DNA of 64,000 bases from Azospirillum sp051124815. Its GTDB lineage: Bacteria > Pseudomonadota > Alphaproteobacteria > Azospirillales > Azospirillaceae. The notes beneath the pieces were generated by a model, which saw nothing but the letters and a program-made list of their open reading frames with translations, ran no database searches and was not told where the DNA came from. The stretch spans positions 2,790,001 to 2,854,000 of the forward strand of contig NZ_CP118485.1 of the NCBI RefSeq assembly GCF_051124815.1, in the 5' to 3' direction. Made by a program: the position numbers and the translations under genes. Below are positions 1 to 8,411 of this stretch, piece by piece (position 1 is the stretch's first letter; each line of letters begins with the position of its first letter).

Positions 1-198
1 CGGCGCCGCATTGCCGCCATATTGGACCATACAAATGCTGCGGGAAAAGGGAAAACTGCCTCTGGTACCTGGACTCTGGCATAAAGTATTGGAATGACCA
101 CTCCGCCTATGCCTGATGTTTCCGCTAACATTTCTGTGAACCGGCACTTCGACCGCCCCGCCCTGACCTGACCCGTTTCAATAGGATCTGTTACGACC
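1..198. other. Intergenic region upstream of chvI
   Basis: No gene is visible in this leading stretch. It is less GC-rich than the coding DNA around it and ends at the chvI start codon. In many alphaproteobacteria pckA lies divergently upstream of chvI, so the far side may belong to a pckA promoter, but no pckA codons lie inside the window. A weak AGGA (about 182-185) sits 13 nt before the chvI ATG. I see no convincing -35/-10 pair. Confidence 0.5.
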
Positions 199-894
199 AT
201 GGCCCACACCGTCGCCCTGGTGGATGACGACCGCAACATCCTGGCTTCGATCTCCATCGCCCTGGAGGCCGAAGGTTTCGACGTGCGCACCTACACCGAC
301 GGCGCCGAGGCGCTGCGCGGATTGAGCCAGCGCCCGCCCGACCTCGCCGTGCTCGACATCAAGATGCCGCGGATGGACGGCATGGAGTTGCTGCAACGCC
401 TGCGCCAGACCAGCCAGATGCCGGTCATCTTCCTGACCAGCAAGGACGACGAGCTGGACGAGCTGATGGGCCTGCGCATGGGGGCCGACGACTACATCAA
501 GAAGCCCTTCTCGCAGCGCCTGTTGATCGAGCGCATCCGCGCGCTGCTGCGGCGCGAGGCGTTGCGCGGCGAGACGGTGGAGGCCGATCCCGGCCAGCTG
601 ATCACCCGCGGCCCGCTGCTGCTGGACGGCGCCCGCCATGCCTGCAGCTGGAAGGGCCAGCCGATCGACCTGACCGTGACCGAATTCCTGCTGGTGCGCG
701 CGCTGGCCCAGCGGCCGGGCCATGTGAAGAACCGCGACCAGCTGATGGACGCGGCCTATGGCGAGCATGTCTATGTCGACGACCGCACCATCGACAGCCA
801 CATCAAGCGGCTGCGCAAGAAGTTCAAGGCGGTCGACCCCGACTTCTCCCAGATCGAAACGCTCTATGGCGTCGGCTACCGGTACAAGGAATAG
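199..894 (+). CDS. chvI: ChvI-type response regulator (OmpR/PhoB family)
   Basis: DNA-binding response regulator of 231 residues, the usual length for this family. The receiver domain (about 1-118) has the acidic pocket D9-D10-D11, phospho-acceptor D53 in LAVLDIKMPRMDG, the switch Thr at T80 and the conserved Lys in DDYIKKPF (K102). The C-terminal winged helix (about 130-231) has the OmpR-type end TLYGVGYRYKE. The sensor kinase gene follows 4 nt after the stop, so the two are cotranscribed. In rhizobia and relatives ChvI-ChvG governs envelope and acid/host-associated responses. Identity as ChvI rests on the sequence and on the chvI-chvG-hprK gene order. Confidence 0.93.
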   Translation: MAHTVALVDDDRNILASISIALEAEGFDVRTYTDGAEALRGLSQRPPDLAVLDIKMPRMDGMELLQRLRQTSQMPVIFLTSKDDELDELMGLRMGADDYIKKPFSQRLLIERIRALLRREALRGETVEADPGQLITRGPLLLDGARHACSWKGQPIDLTVTEFLLVRALAQRPGHVKNRDQLMDAAYGEHVYVDDRTIDSHIKRLRKKFKAVDPDFSQIETLYGVGYRYKE

Positions 895-898
895 CGCG

Positions 899-2611
899 GT
901 GTCCACCTTGGGCCGCGGCGGGACCAGACGGCGCGTGTCGCCGCTGACCCTGCGCATCCTTGCGGTGAACGTGCTGGCGCTGGTCCTGCTGATGGCCGGC
1001 CTGCTCTATCTCGGCCGCTATCAGGACCGGCTGATCCAGGCGGAGACCGAGGCGCTGGAGACGGAGGCGCGCATCTTCGCCTCGGCGCTCGGCGAAGGGG
1101 CGGTGAACCGCATCCTGACCGCCCCCTCCCCCACCGGCGACGAGGGGGGCGAGCGGTTCGAACTGGCGCCCGAACTGGCCCGGCCGATGATCCGCCGCCT
1201 GGCGGAGGCGACGGCGACGCGCACCCGCCTGTACGACATCGACGGGCGCATGCTGTCGGACAGCCGGGTGCTGGTGGGATCGCAGGGCCGCATCGAAATC
1301 CGCGAGCTGCCCTCCCCGCCGGCCGGCGACCCGCTGTCGCGTGCGATCAACGACCTCTACACCCGCCTGATCGACGTGGTGCCGAGCCGCGAGGGGCTGC
1401 CGGTCTACCGAGAGCAGCCGGGCGAGCCCAATCCGGATGTGGAGCGGGCGCTGGGCGGCGAGGCGGCGGCCACGGTCTGGCGCGTCGACGGCGCCGGCGG
1501 CGATCCCGAACTGCTGCTGACGGTGGCGGTGCCGGTCCAGCGCTACCGCGAGGTGCTGGGCGCGGTGCTGCTGACCCGCGGCGGCGGCGAGATCGACCGC
1601 GCCATCCGCTCCGTCCGCTTCGACATCCTGCGGGTGTTCGCGGTGGCGCTGCTGGTGACGGTCGCGCTGTCCTTCTATCTGGCCGGCACCATCGCCCGGC
1701 CGATCCGCCGGCTGGCCCAGGCCGCCGACCGGCTGCGCACCAGTCACGGGCGCCATGCCGAGATTCCCGACCTGACCCGGCGCGGCGACGAGATCGGCGA
1801 GCTGTCCGGCGTGCTGCGCGAGATGACCGACGCGTTGTGGACGCGGATGGACGCCATCGAACGCTTTGCCGCCGACGTCGCCCACGAGATCAAGAATCCG
1901 CTGACCTCGTTGCGCAGCGCGGTGGAGACCGCCGGCCGCGTCAGCGATCCGCGCCACCGCGACCGGCTGATGGCGATCATCGCCGACGACGTGCAGCGGC
2001 TGGACCGCCTGATCAGCGACATCTCCAACGCCTCCCGTCTGGATGCCGAACTGTCGCGGGCGGAACCGGAACCGGTGGACATCGGCCTGCTGCTGACCAT
2101 GCTGGCCGAACTGCGCCAGACGGTCGCCGAAACCGTGGCCGAAACCGTGGCCGAAACCGTCGATGAACCGGTGGCGGCCGGCGGGACGGGAGAGGCCGGG
2201 CCTGCACCGCCACGCGTCGTCGTCGACGTGCCGGCGGGCGAGCGTCTGGTGGTGCCGGGACTGGAGGGGCGGCTGACCCAGCTGTTCCAGAACCTGATCG
2301 ACAACGCCCTGTCCTTCTCGCCGCCCGGCGGTCTGGTGCGGCTGACCGCCCGTCGCAACGGCCGCAGCGTCACGGTGGTGGTGTCGGACCAGGGACCGGG
2401 CATCCCGGAGGGGAAGGAGGAGGCGATCTTCGACCGCTTCTATACCGAGAGGCCGGCGGGCGAAAAGTTCGGCACCCACTCCGGTCTCGGACTATCGATC
2501 GTGAAACAAATAGTCGGCGCGCACAACGGTTCAGTATTTGCGCAAAATAGGAAGATATCGGACGGGAGCATCAATGGTGCCGACTTCGTCGTGACCCTGC
2601 CTCTGCTGTAA
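899..2611 (+). CDS. chvG: ChvG-type sensor histidine kinase
   Basis: Membrane histidine kinase partner of ChvI, 570 residues from a GTG start at 899; an ATG 141 nt further upstream lies inside chvI and is unlikely. It has an N-terminal membrane segment (about 17-38), a periplasmic sensor part, and a second membrane segment (about 245-265) followed by a HAMP linker. The H-box FAADVAHEIKNPLTSL carries the phospho-acceptor H329. The catalytic domain has N-box LFQNLIDNALSFS, DQGPGIPEG and GLGLSIV. Between DHp and ATPase domains lies an unusual repeat AETV-AETV-AETV (2126-2161) followed by a Gly/Ala/Pro-rich insert. The 4-nt gap to chvI implies one operon. Confidence 0.92.
   Translation: MSTLGRGGTRRRVSPLTLRILAVNVLALVLLMAGLLYLGRYQDRLIQAETEALETEARIFASALGEGAVNRILTAPSPTGDEGGERFELAPELARPMIRRLAEATATRTRLYDIDGRMLSDSRVLVGSQGRIEIRELPSPPAGDPLSRAINDLYTRLIDVVPSREGLPVYREQPGEPNPDVERALGGEAAATVWRVDGAGGDPELLLTVAVPVQRYREVLGAVLLTRGGGEIDRAIRSVRFDILRVFAVALLVTVALSFYLAGTIARPIRRLAQAADRLRTSHGRHAEIPDLTRRGDEIGELSGVLREMTDALWTRMDAIERFAADVAHEIKNPLTSLRSAVETAGRVSDPRHRDRLMAIIADDVQRLDRLISDISNASRLDAELSRAEPEPVDIGLLLTMLAELRQTVAETVAETVAETVDEPVAAGGTGEAGPAPPRVVVDVPAGERLVVPGLEGRLTQLFQNLIDNALSFSPPGGLVRLTARRNGRSVTVVVSDQGPGIPEGKEEAIFDRFYTERPAGEKFGTHSGLGLSIVKQIVGAHNGSVFAQNRKISDGSINGADFVVTLPLL
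2126..2161 (+). repeat. Three 12-bp tandem repeats inside chvG
   Basis: The unit GCCGAAACCGTG occurs three times head to tail (2126-2137, 2138-2149, 2150-2161; the last ends in C). It codes AETV repeats in the linker between the phospho-acceptor helix domain and the ATPase domain. Copy number could change by slippage without shifting the frame. Confidence 0.9.
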
Positions 2612-2804
2612 GAAGCTCTGCGGAAATTCATACATCCTTTGCACTCTCGGCTAGACAAGCCGCCTGCAAGCACCGATCATGGCTCAGGTCGTTCTCTCCT
2701 GTCGGCTGCCGAGGCGCCCGGACCATGCCGGTTCGGTTGTTCCCGTCAGATCGACACGCCTGGAAGAGGGTGGCCACAGCCCGGAACAAGGATGTGGGGT
2801 TGCC

Positions 2805-3221
2805 ATGCCTGAGTCCGCTCCACCCGACTCTCCCGTGCAGTTCCCGCTCAATCCCGGCCGCCGTCCCGCCGGCATCGACGCCGCTTCGGCGGAGGTCGTC
2901 GATCTGCGCCGTTACCGTCTGGCCCGCCTGATCCGCGATGCCGGCCGGCAGCAGGGGGAACTGGCGAAGCTGATGCGGGACTCCGCACATGAGCGGACGC
3001 AGCTGGCGGAGGCGCTTCATGGCGCGCAACGCCACCTCGCCAGCATCGCCGACAACTACAAGGTCCTGCTGGTGCGGCTGAAGCGGGAGAAGGACTTCCG
3101 CGACGCCTGCCAGGAGGCGGCGGAGCTGGAGGATCTGGACGAGATGATCCGGCGCCGCGACGCGCTGGCCCTGGAACTGGAGGCGATCCGCCGCACCCCC
3201 CGCGGCGCCGCTGGCGCCTGA
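2805..3221 (+). CDS. Hypothetical coiled-coil protein
   Basis: Predicted soluble protein of 138 residues beginning MPESAPPD. An upstream ATG at 2679 would add 42 low-complexity residues and is less likely. Residues from about 35 to the end are rich in Glu, Arg, Leu and Ala (LARLIRDAGRQQGELAKLM; ELEDLDEMIRRRDALALEL) with heptad-like spacing, suggesting an alpha-helical coiled coil. I recognise no family. It lies between chvG and hprK on the same strand, about 200 nt after chvG, so it could be cotranscribed with the regulatory cluster, but no function can be given. Confidence 0.6.
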   Translation: MPESAPPDSPVQFPLNPGRRPAGIDAASAEVVDLRRYRLARLIRDAGRQQGELAKLMRDSAHERTQLAEALHGAQRHLASIADNYKVLLVRLKREKDFRDACQEAAELEDLDEMIRRRDALALELEAIRRTPRGAAGA

Positions 3222-3365
3222 GGAATCTCACCGCACGAGCAATCAGACCGAAAGAACGGTCGGAAGCGGATGGGGGAGCCCGGACAGGTTTCCCCGCCTG
3301 ACATCAGGAGCCACCGTTCCGTTTCCATTGACAGAATCGGCGCCACGTCTCACCTTCGCCAGACT

Positions 3366-3839
3366 ATGGTGACGATTCACGGCACCTGCGTCTTGCTCTC
3401 CGGAATCGGCGTGCTGCTGCGTGGAGAGTCCGGACGGGGAAAATCGGATTTGGCCTTGCGACTGATCGATGGCGGCGCCCTGCTGGTCGCGGATGACCGG
3501 GTGGCGCTGCAGAGCGAGCCCGGCCGCCTGACCGCCTCTTCCCCGCCCACGCTGGCCGGGCTGCTGGAGGTGCGGGGCGTCGGCATCCTGCCCGTTCCCT
3601 CGGCTCCGTCCGCTCCCGTCGGTCTCGTCGTCGATCTGGTTTCCCGTCCGGAGGTGGAGCGCCTGCCGGAGGCGGAGACCGAGACGCTGCTGGGCGTCGC
3701 CCTGCCCCGCCTCGGGCTCTGCGCCTTCGACGCCTCGACCCCCGCCAAGATCCGCCTTGCCGCCGCCAGCCTGCGCGGCGGCCGGCTGGACCGGGTGCCC
3801 GCCAGCCTGTCCGCCCAGCCGAGCCCGGTCACATCATGA
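3366..3839 (+). CDS. hprK: Short HPr kinase/phosphorylase (C-terminal domain only)
   Basis: ATP-dependent kinase acting on a serine of HPr. This 157-residue form contains only the catalytic domain, typical of alphaproteobacteria. The P-loop GESGRGKS spans residues 20-27, the acidic pair of VADD is D43-D44, and the family signature LLEVRGVGIL follows. The start MVTIHGTCVLL was chosen because homologues begin this way; an upstream ATG at 3270 exists. It overlaps rapZ by 4 nt (ATGA). Its substrate, an HPr with a conserved serine, is encoded 1.5 kb downstream. The link to ChvIG signalling comes from gene context. Confidence 0.9.
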   Translation: MVTIHGTCVLLSGIGVLLRGESGRGKSDLALRLIDGGALLVADDRVALQSEPGRLTASSPPTLAGLLEVRGVGILPVPSAPSAPVGLVVDLVSRPEVERLPEAETETLLGVALPRLGLCAFDASTPAKIRLAAASLRGGRLDRVPASLSAQPSPVTS

Positions 3840-4831
3840 CATCTTCCGACGTGCCGTCTTCCGAAGGGCTGGGCGACTCCGCCACCACCGCTGCCTCCCG
3901 CGGGCGCGTCGTGCTGGTCACCGGCCTGTCGGGCGCCGGCATGTCGGTGGCGCTGAAGGCGCTGGAGGATCTGGGCTACGAGGCGGTGGACAATCTGCGC
4001 CTGTCGCTGGTCCCCGCCCTGATCCGGCAGGCCGACCCGAAACGCCGGCCGCTGGCCCTGGTGATCGACAGCCGAACCCGCGACTTTTCCGCGCAGAACT
4101 TCCTGGACGAGCTGGAGGAGTTGCGGGGCGACGGCGATCTCGACGTCAGTCTCGTCTTCCTGGATTGCGGCGACGAGGTGCTGCAGCGCCGCTTCACCGA
4201 GACCCGCCGCCGCCATCCGCTGGCGGAGGACCGCACGGTGCCCGACGGCATCCAGCGCGAACGGGCCCTGCTGTTCCCGCTGAAGGAGGAGGCCGACGTC
4301 ACCATCGACACCACGCAACTGTCCATTCACGATTTGCGGCGCATCCTGTCCGGACATTTCCGGCGTGACGCCCAGGCAGCCTTGCAGGTGTTCGTGACCT
4401 CCTTCTCGTTCCGCCAGGGACTTCCGCGCGAAGCCGATCTGGTCTTCGACGTGCGGTTCCTGACCAACCCGCATTACGATCCGGAGCTTCGGCCGCTGAC
4501 CGGCCTGCATCCGGCCGTCGCCGCGCGGGTGGAGGGTGACGCCGACTACCCGGCCTTCTTCCGGAACCTGACCGAACTGCTGCGCCCGCTGCTGCCGCGC
4601 TACAACCAGGAAGGCAAGAGCTACCTGACCATCGCCATCGGCTGCACCGGCGGCAAGCACCGTTCCGTCTTCATCGCCGAACGGCTGGCGGCCTGGCTGA
4701 AGGAGCAGGGGCTGCGGGTCAACCTGAGCCATCGCGAACTGGACCGGCAGGGCCTGCGCACCGGGGCTGGCGCCCTGGGCGGCAGTCAGGCCCCTTACCC
4801 GGCCCCCCAGCAGGCCCCTCACCAGGGATGA
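3836..4831 (+). CDS. rapZ: RapZ/YvcJ-family nucleotide-binding RNase adapter protein
   Basis: RapZ-family protein of 331 residues. In enterobacteria RapZ guides RNase E to GlmZ sRNA and binds nucleotides; the alphaproteobacterial role is not settled. The N-terminal region shows the P-loop segment VTGLSGAGMS (about 28-37), the ALEDLGYEAVDNL motif, and the C-terminal signature TIAIGCTGGKHRSVFIAERL with LSHREL. The Walker A lysine is replaced by methionine (M36), and the usual DNLP reads DNLR. The start overlaps the hprK stop (ATGA), indicating translational coupling. The remainder is well conserved, so this is not an obvious pseudogene. Confidence 0.9.
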   Translation: MTSSDVPSSEGLGDSATTAASRGRVVLVTGLSGAGMSVALKALEDLGYEAVDNLRLSLVPALIRQADPKRRPLALVIDSRTRDFSAQNFLDELEELRGDGDLDVSLVFLDCGDEVLQRRFTETRRRHPLAEDRTVPDGIQRERALLFPLKEEADVTIDTTQLSIHDLRRILSGHFRRDAQAALQVFVTSFSFRQGLPREADLVFDVRFLTNPHYDPELRPLTGLHPAVAARVEGDADYPAFFRNLTELLRPLLPRYNQEGKSYLTIAIGCTGGKHRSVFIAERLAAWLKEQGLRVNLSHRELDRQGLRTGAGALGGSQAPYPAPQQAPHQG

Positions 4832-4953
4832 TGCAAATTGCGCCTTGACGACCATACGTCCAACCAACGATCCAGATGCGATGAGCGCAGGCGCCTTGCG
4901 GCACCGGCCCTCGCGCAGGTCTCCGGGGAGGACCCAACCTTGAAGGATGTCCC

Positions 4954-5352
4954 ATGATCGGTATGGTTCTTGTCACCCACGGGCGGCTGGCCGAGGAGTT
5001 CATCGCCGCGCTGTTCCACGTCGTGGGCGAACAGCAGCAGGTGCGCGCCGTGTGCATCGGGCCGGACGACGACATGGAACAGCGCCGCCAGGACATCCTG
5101 AATTCGGTGGCGGAGGTCGATGACGGGTCGGGTGTCGTGGTGCTGACCGACATGTTCGGCGGCACGCCCTCCAACCTCGCCATCTCCATCATGGACAAGG
5201 CGAAGGTCGAGGTGATCGCCGGCGTCAACCTGCCGATGCTGATCAAGCTGGCCAGCGTGCGCAAGACCGAGCCGCTCGACAAGTCGGTGATCGCCGCCCG
5301 CGACGCCGGGCAGAAATACATCAACGTCGCCTCCACCCTCCTGTCGGACTGA
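4954..5352 (+). CDS. PTS EIIA component, mannose/fructose (EIIA-Man) type
   Basis: Phosphoryl carrier of 132 residues, the size of a single EIIA-Man domain. The phosphorylated histidine is H9 in MVLVTHGRLAEEF, and the conserved VVLTDMFGGTPSN segment follows at about 60-75. It lies between rapZ and the HPr gene (10-nt gap to HPr). No EIIB, EIIC or EIID genes occur in the window, so it probably works as a regulatory acceptor of phosphate from HPr rather than in sugar uptake, as in other alphaproteobacteria with the hprK-EIIA-HPr-EI cluster. Often labelled manX or ptsM; no symbol is asserted. Confidence 0.92.
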   Translation: MIGMVLVTHGRLAEEFIAALFHVVGEQQQVRAVCIGPDDDMEQRRQDILNSVAEVDDGSGVVVLTDMFGGTPSNLAISIMDKAKVEVIAGVNLPMLIKLASVRKTEPLDKSVIAARDAGQKYINVASTLLSD

Positions 5353-5362
5353 ACCGCCCGCG

Positions 5363-5665
5363 ATGAGCCACCCCGACGACATGGCGCCGACCGACGGCGA
5401 GATCCGCCGCACCGCCACCATCACCAACCAGCGCGGCCTGCACGCGCGCGCCTCGGCCAAGTTCGTCAAGCTGGTCGCCACCTTCAACGCCGAGATCTCG
5501 GTGCGCCGCGGCGATTCCGTGGTGTCCGGCGAATCGATCATGGGGCTGATGATGCTGGCCGCCGGTCCGGGGACCAGTGTGGAACTGCGCGCCAGCGGCG
5601 CCCAGGCCGACGCGGCGATGGATGCCCTCCTGGATCTGATCAACCGCAAGTTCGATGAAGAGTGA
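5363..5665 (+). CDS. ptsH: Phosphocarrier protein HPr
   Basis: HPr of 100 residues with an N-terminal extension of about 12 residues. The active-site histidine is H27 in NQRGLHARAS, phosphorylated by enzyme I. The regulatory serine for HPr kinase is S58 in GESIMGLMML, so both phosphorylation modes are preserved. It starts 10 nt after the EIIA gene and overlaps ptsI by 11 nt, indicating a tightly coupled operon. As the only HPr in the window it may also serve as the nitrogen-PTS carrier (NPr) between PtsP and PtsN, a sharing inferred from the gene set. Confidence 0.95.
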   Translation: MSHPDDMAPTDGEIRRTATITNQRGLHARASAKFVKLVATFNAEISVRRGDSVVSGESIMGLMMLAAGPGTSVELRASGAQADAAMDALLDLINRKFDEE

Positions 5666-7526
5666 CCTGCCCCCCGCCGTCCCGGCCGCCATCCCCACCG
5701 GCGGCCCGGTGGCCGGCCCCGACCGCGGCGGTTCGGGCGGAACACCGCCCCTCGACCAGCTGAGCGGATCGGCCAGCGGTTTCGGGCGGGCCCTGCGCGG
5801 CCTCGGCGTGTCGCCCGGCATCGCCATCGGCCCGGCCCATGTGGTGGAAAGCGGCGCCGTCGCCATCCCCGAATACATCATCGAACCCGACGCCGTCGAG
5901 GCGGAGGTCGCCCGCTTCAACGAGGCGGCGACCAAGGCGCGCCGCCAGATCAAGAAGCTGAAGAGCAAGGCGTTGGTCCTGCCCGACTCGGCGTCGGAGG
6001 AGATCGGCTTCCTGCTGGACGCCCACCTGTCGATGGTCACCAACTCGCGCCTGACCCGCGGGGTGGAACATCGCATCAAGCAGGACCGCGTCAACGCCGA
6101 GGCCGCCATCCAGGCGGAGATCGCCGCCATCGCCGCGACCTTCGCCGGCATGGACGACGCCTATCTGGCCGGCCGCATCGACGACATCCGCGAGGTCGGG
6201 CGGCGGCTGACCCGCAACCTGATGAAGCAGGAATACCGGGCCTTCAGCACCCTCGCTCCCGGCAGCATCATCCTGGCGGAGGAGCTGACTCCCGCCGACA
6301 CCGCCCTGCTCGACCCCGCCGTCGTCGGCGGCTTCGCCACCGTGCTGGGCGGCGCGGAGGGGCACACGGCGATCCTCGCCCGCTCGCTCGGCCTGCCGGC
6401 GGTGTTGGGCGCGCCCGGCCTGCTCGCCGGCGTGCGCAACGGCGTGACGGTGATCGTCGACGGAATACAGGGCCGCGTGCTGATCGACCCGCCGGCCGAT
6501 GTGCTGGACGACTACGGCGAACGCCGGGCCGCCCGCGAACGCGAGCGCCAGGGATTGAAGAGCTTGCGCAAGCTGCCCGCCGTCACCCGCGACGGCACCG
6601 CCGTGACGCTGATGGCGAACCTGGAGCTGCCCCGCGACCTGGACCAGGCGCTGGAACATGGCGCCCAGGGCATCGGCCTGCTGCGGACCGAGTTCATGTT
6701 CATGAACCGCGACCATCTGCCCGACGAGGATGAGCAGTACACCGTGCTGCGCACCATGATCGAGGGGATGGGCGGCCGCACCGTCACCGCCCGCACCATG
6801 GATCTGGGCGGCGAGAAGCTGGCCGGCTGGATGGCCGGGCGCTATGGCGAGCCGGCCAACCCGGCGCTGGGCCTGCGCGCCATCCGGCTGGGCCTGCGCG
6901 AACCGAAGCTGCTGGAGACCCAGCTCGCCGCCATGCTGCGGGCCGGCGCCCATGGGCCGCTGCGCATCCTGCTGCCGATGATCGCCTCGGTCACCGAGGT
7001 GCAGAAGGTGCGGGAGATGATGGGGCAGGTCGCCCGCCGCCTGCGCCGCCGCGGCGTCGCCATCGCCGACCCGCTGCCGCCGGTGGGCGTGATGGTGGAG
7101 GTGCCGGGCGCTGCGCTGGCGGCCGACGCGCTGGCCTATGCCGCCGACTTCTTCTCCATCGGCACCAACGACCTGACCCAATACACGCTGGCCATCGACC
7201 GTGCCGACGAACAGGTCGCCACCCTCTACGACCCGCTGCATCCGGCGGTGTTGCGGCTGATCCAGTTCACGGTGGAGGCGGCACTGCGCGCCCGCATCCC
7301 GGTGTCGGTCTGCGGCGAGATCGCCGGCGACCCGCGCTATTGCGCGCTGCTGCTGGGGTTGGGCGTGCGCGAGCTGTCGATGGCGCCGCTGTCGGTGCCG
7401 GCGGTGAAGAAGCGCATCCGCTCGCTCGACCTGATGGAGGCGGGCAAGCGCGCCCGCGTCATCATGGATCAGAGCGACAGTGGCCGCATCGCCACGCTGC
7501 TGGACGACTTCAACGCCATCCTGTAG
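5655..7526 (+). CDS. ptsI: Phosphoenolpyruvate-protein phosphotransferase (enzyme I)
   Basis: Transfers phosphate from PEP to HPr. Length is 623 residues, slightly more than a standard enzyme I because of a Pro/Gly-rich leader of about 45 residues. The swivelling histidine is H237 in GGAEGHTAILARSLGLPAVLG. The PEP-binding barrel contains IGLLRTEFMFM, SIGTNDLTQYTLAIDRADEQV and the active-site C553 in SVCGEIAGDP. No GAF domain precedes it, distinguishing it from ptsP at 60.5 kb. The start overlaps the HPr gene by 11 nt. The 3' end converges on the cytochrome c gene with only 9 nt between them, and no terminator is visible there. Confidence 0.94.
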   Translation: MKSDLPPAVPAAIPTGGPVAGPDRGGSGGTPPLDQLSGSASGFGRALRGLGVSPGIAIGPAHVVESGAVAIPEYIIEPDAVEAEVARFNEAATKARRQIKKLKSKALVLPDSASEEIGFLLDAHLSMVTNSRLTRGVEHRIKQDRVNAEAAIQAEIAAIAATFAGMDDAYLAGRIDDIREVGRRLTRNLMKQEYRAFSTLAPGSIILAEELTPADTALLDPAVVGGFATVLGGAEGHTAILARSLGLPAVLGAPGLLAGVRNGVTVIVDGIQGRVLIDPPADVLDDYGERRAARERERQGLKSLRKLPAVTRDGTAVTLMANLELPRDLDQALEHGAQGIGLLRTEFMFMNRDHLPDEDEQYTVLRTMIEGMGGRTVTARTMDLGGEKLAGWMAGRYGEPANPALGLRAIRLGLREPKLLETQLAAMLRAGAHGPLRILLPMIASVTEVQKVREMMGQVARRLRRRGVAIADPLPPVGVMVEVPGAALAADALAYAADFFSIGTNDLTQYTLAIDRADEQVATLYDPLHPAVLRLIQFTVEAALRARIPVSVCGEIAGDPRYCALLLGLGVRELSMAPLSVPAVKKRIRSLDLMEAGKRARVIMDQSDSGRIATLLDDFNAIL

Positions 7527-7535
7527 CGCCCCCGC

Positions 7536-8411
7536 TCAAGGTGCCTTGCGTCCTGCCATGTGGCCGAGATAGGCGACGACGCGGTCCAGATCGGCATCGC
7601 TCAGCATCGCCGGATCGAAGCCCGGCATCTGCTGGCCCGGCCATGTCCGGACGGAGCGGGGATCGCGGACCAGCCGCTTCAGCCCGGCGGGGGTGAGGTA
7701 TTCGGTCGGGTTCATCGGCCGGTTCAGGTCTGGCCCCATCGTGGCGCTGCCGGCGCCGTTCAGGGTGTGGCAGGCCATGCATTGGGTGATGAACACCGCC
7801 TGACCGGCGCGGATCGGCGAATCGGCGGCCAGTCCCGGCTCGACCGCCAGCTGCGGCCAGCGCCGCAGCGGATCGTCCGAAGCGACGATGCGGGCCAGCT
7901 GGTAGGGCCATTGTTCGCTGCGCACCCCCGACGCCTCCGGCCGCACCCACACCAGATAGAAGGGTCCGGCGGACACTTCCTTGCCCGGGAGGTTGGGCCA
8001 GGGCCGGTCGGCCGGTTCCACCGCCAGGAAGGCGACGGCTCCGTCGGGACCCGTGCGCAGGCACAGCTCCGGCGGCAGCTGCGCGGTGAAGCCGTCCGAC
8101 GCCACCCCTTCCAGCATGGTACCGGGCGGGAAGTCATCGATGCCCAGCAGGCTGGCGAGCGGCACAGCGCGGTAGCGCATCGGCCGGCCATAGGCGATGT
8201 CGGCGGGTACGTCGACGGTCACCACATCGGGCCGGGCCAGCAGGGCGTCGCGGTCGAACACCCGCTCGGCCCCCGCCCCGGCCCCGGCAATGGCGATCGT
8301 CAATGTCGGCCCGCCGGCCAGCGCCCCATGCAGCGGCAAGGCGGCAAGAAGAAGAAACAAGAAGGCGGCGAGCAGGCGCCCGCCCCTACGCGCAATCGAC
8401 GTCTTCATCAT
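7536..8411 (-). CDS. Exported cytochrome c with N-terminal molybdopterin-fold-like domain
   Basis: Periplasmic protein of 291 residues. An Arg-rich N-terminus and hydrophobic stretch (about 11-32, ending HGALAG) form a signal peptide. Residues about 35-175 resemble the sulfite-oxidase-type molybdopterin-binding fold that appears as a cofactor-poor module in some c-type cytochromes (motifs YRAVPLASLLG, GPFYLVWVRPE). A class I cytochrome c domain follows with the haem motif CMACH and a distal Met (GQQMPGFD). It overlaps the upstream nuclease-like gene by 4 nt, so the two are coexpressed. Redox partner unknown. The N-terminal fold assignment is from recall; the haem site is certain. Confidence 0.8.
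   Translation of the reverse strand: MMKTSIARRGGRLLAAFLFLLLAALPLHGALAGGPTLTIAIAGAGAGAERVFDRDALLARPDVVTVDVPADIAYGRPMRYRAVPLASLLGIDDFPPGTMLEGVASDGFTAQLPPELCLRTGPDGAVAFLAVEPADRPWPNLPGKEVSAGPFYLVWVRPEASGVRSEQWPYQLARIVASDDPLRRWPQLAVEPGLAADSPIRAGQAVFITQCMACHTLNGAGSATMGPDLNRPMNPTEYLTPAGLKRLVRDPRSVRTWPGQQMPGFDPAMLSDADLDRVVAYLGHMAGRKAP

Noticed and set aside
824..2479. Long antisense frames opposite chvG, ptsI, rpoN, gltD and others
   Set aside because: All are His/Arg/Gln-rich shadows of recognised genes with no domains or start signals.
2679..2804. Upstream in-frame extension of the coiled-coil protein
   Set aside because: It adds low-complexity residues with no matching codon pattern; the ATG at 2805 is more plausible.
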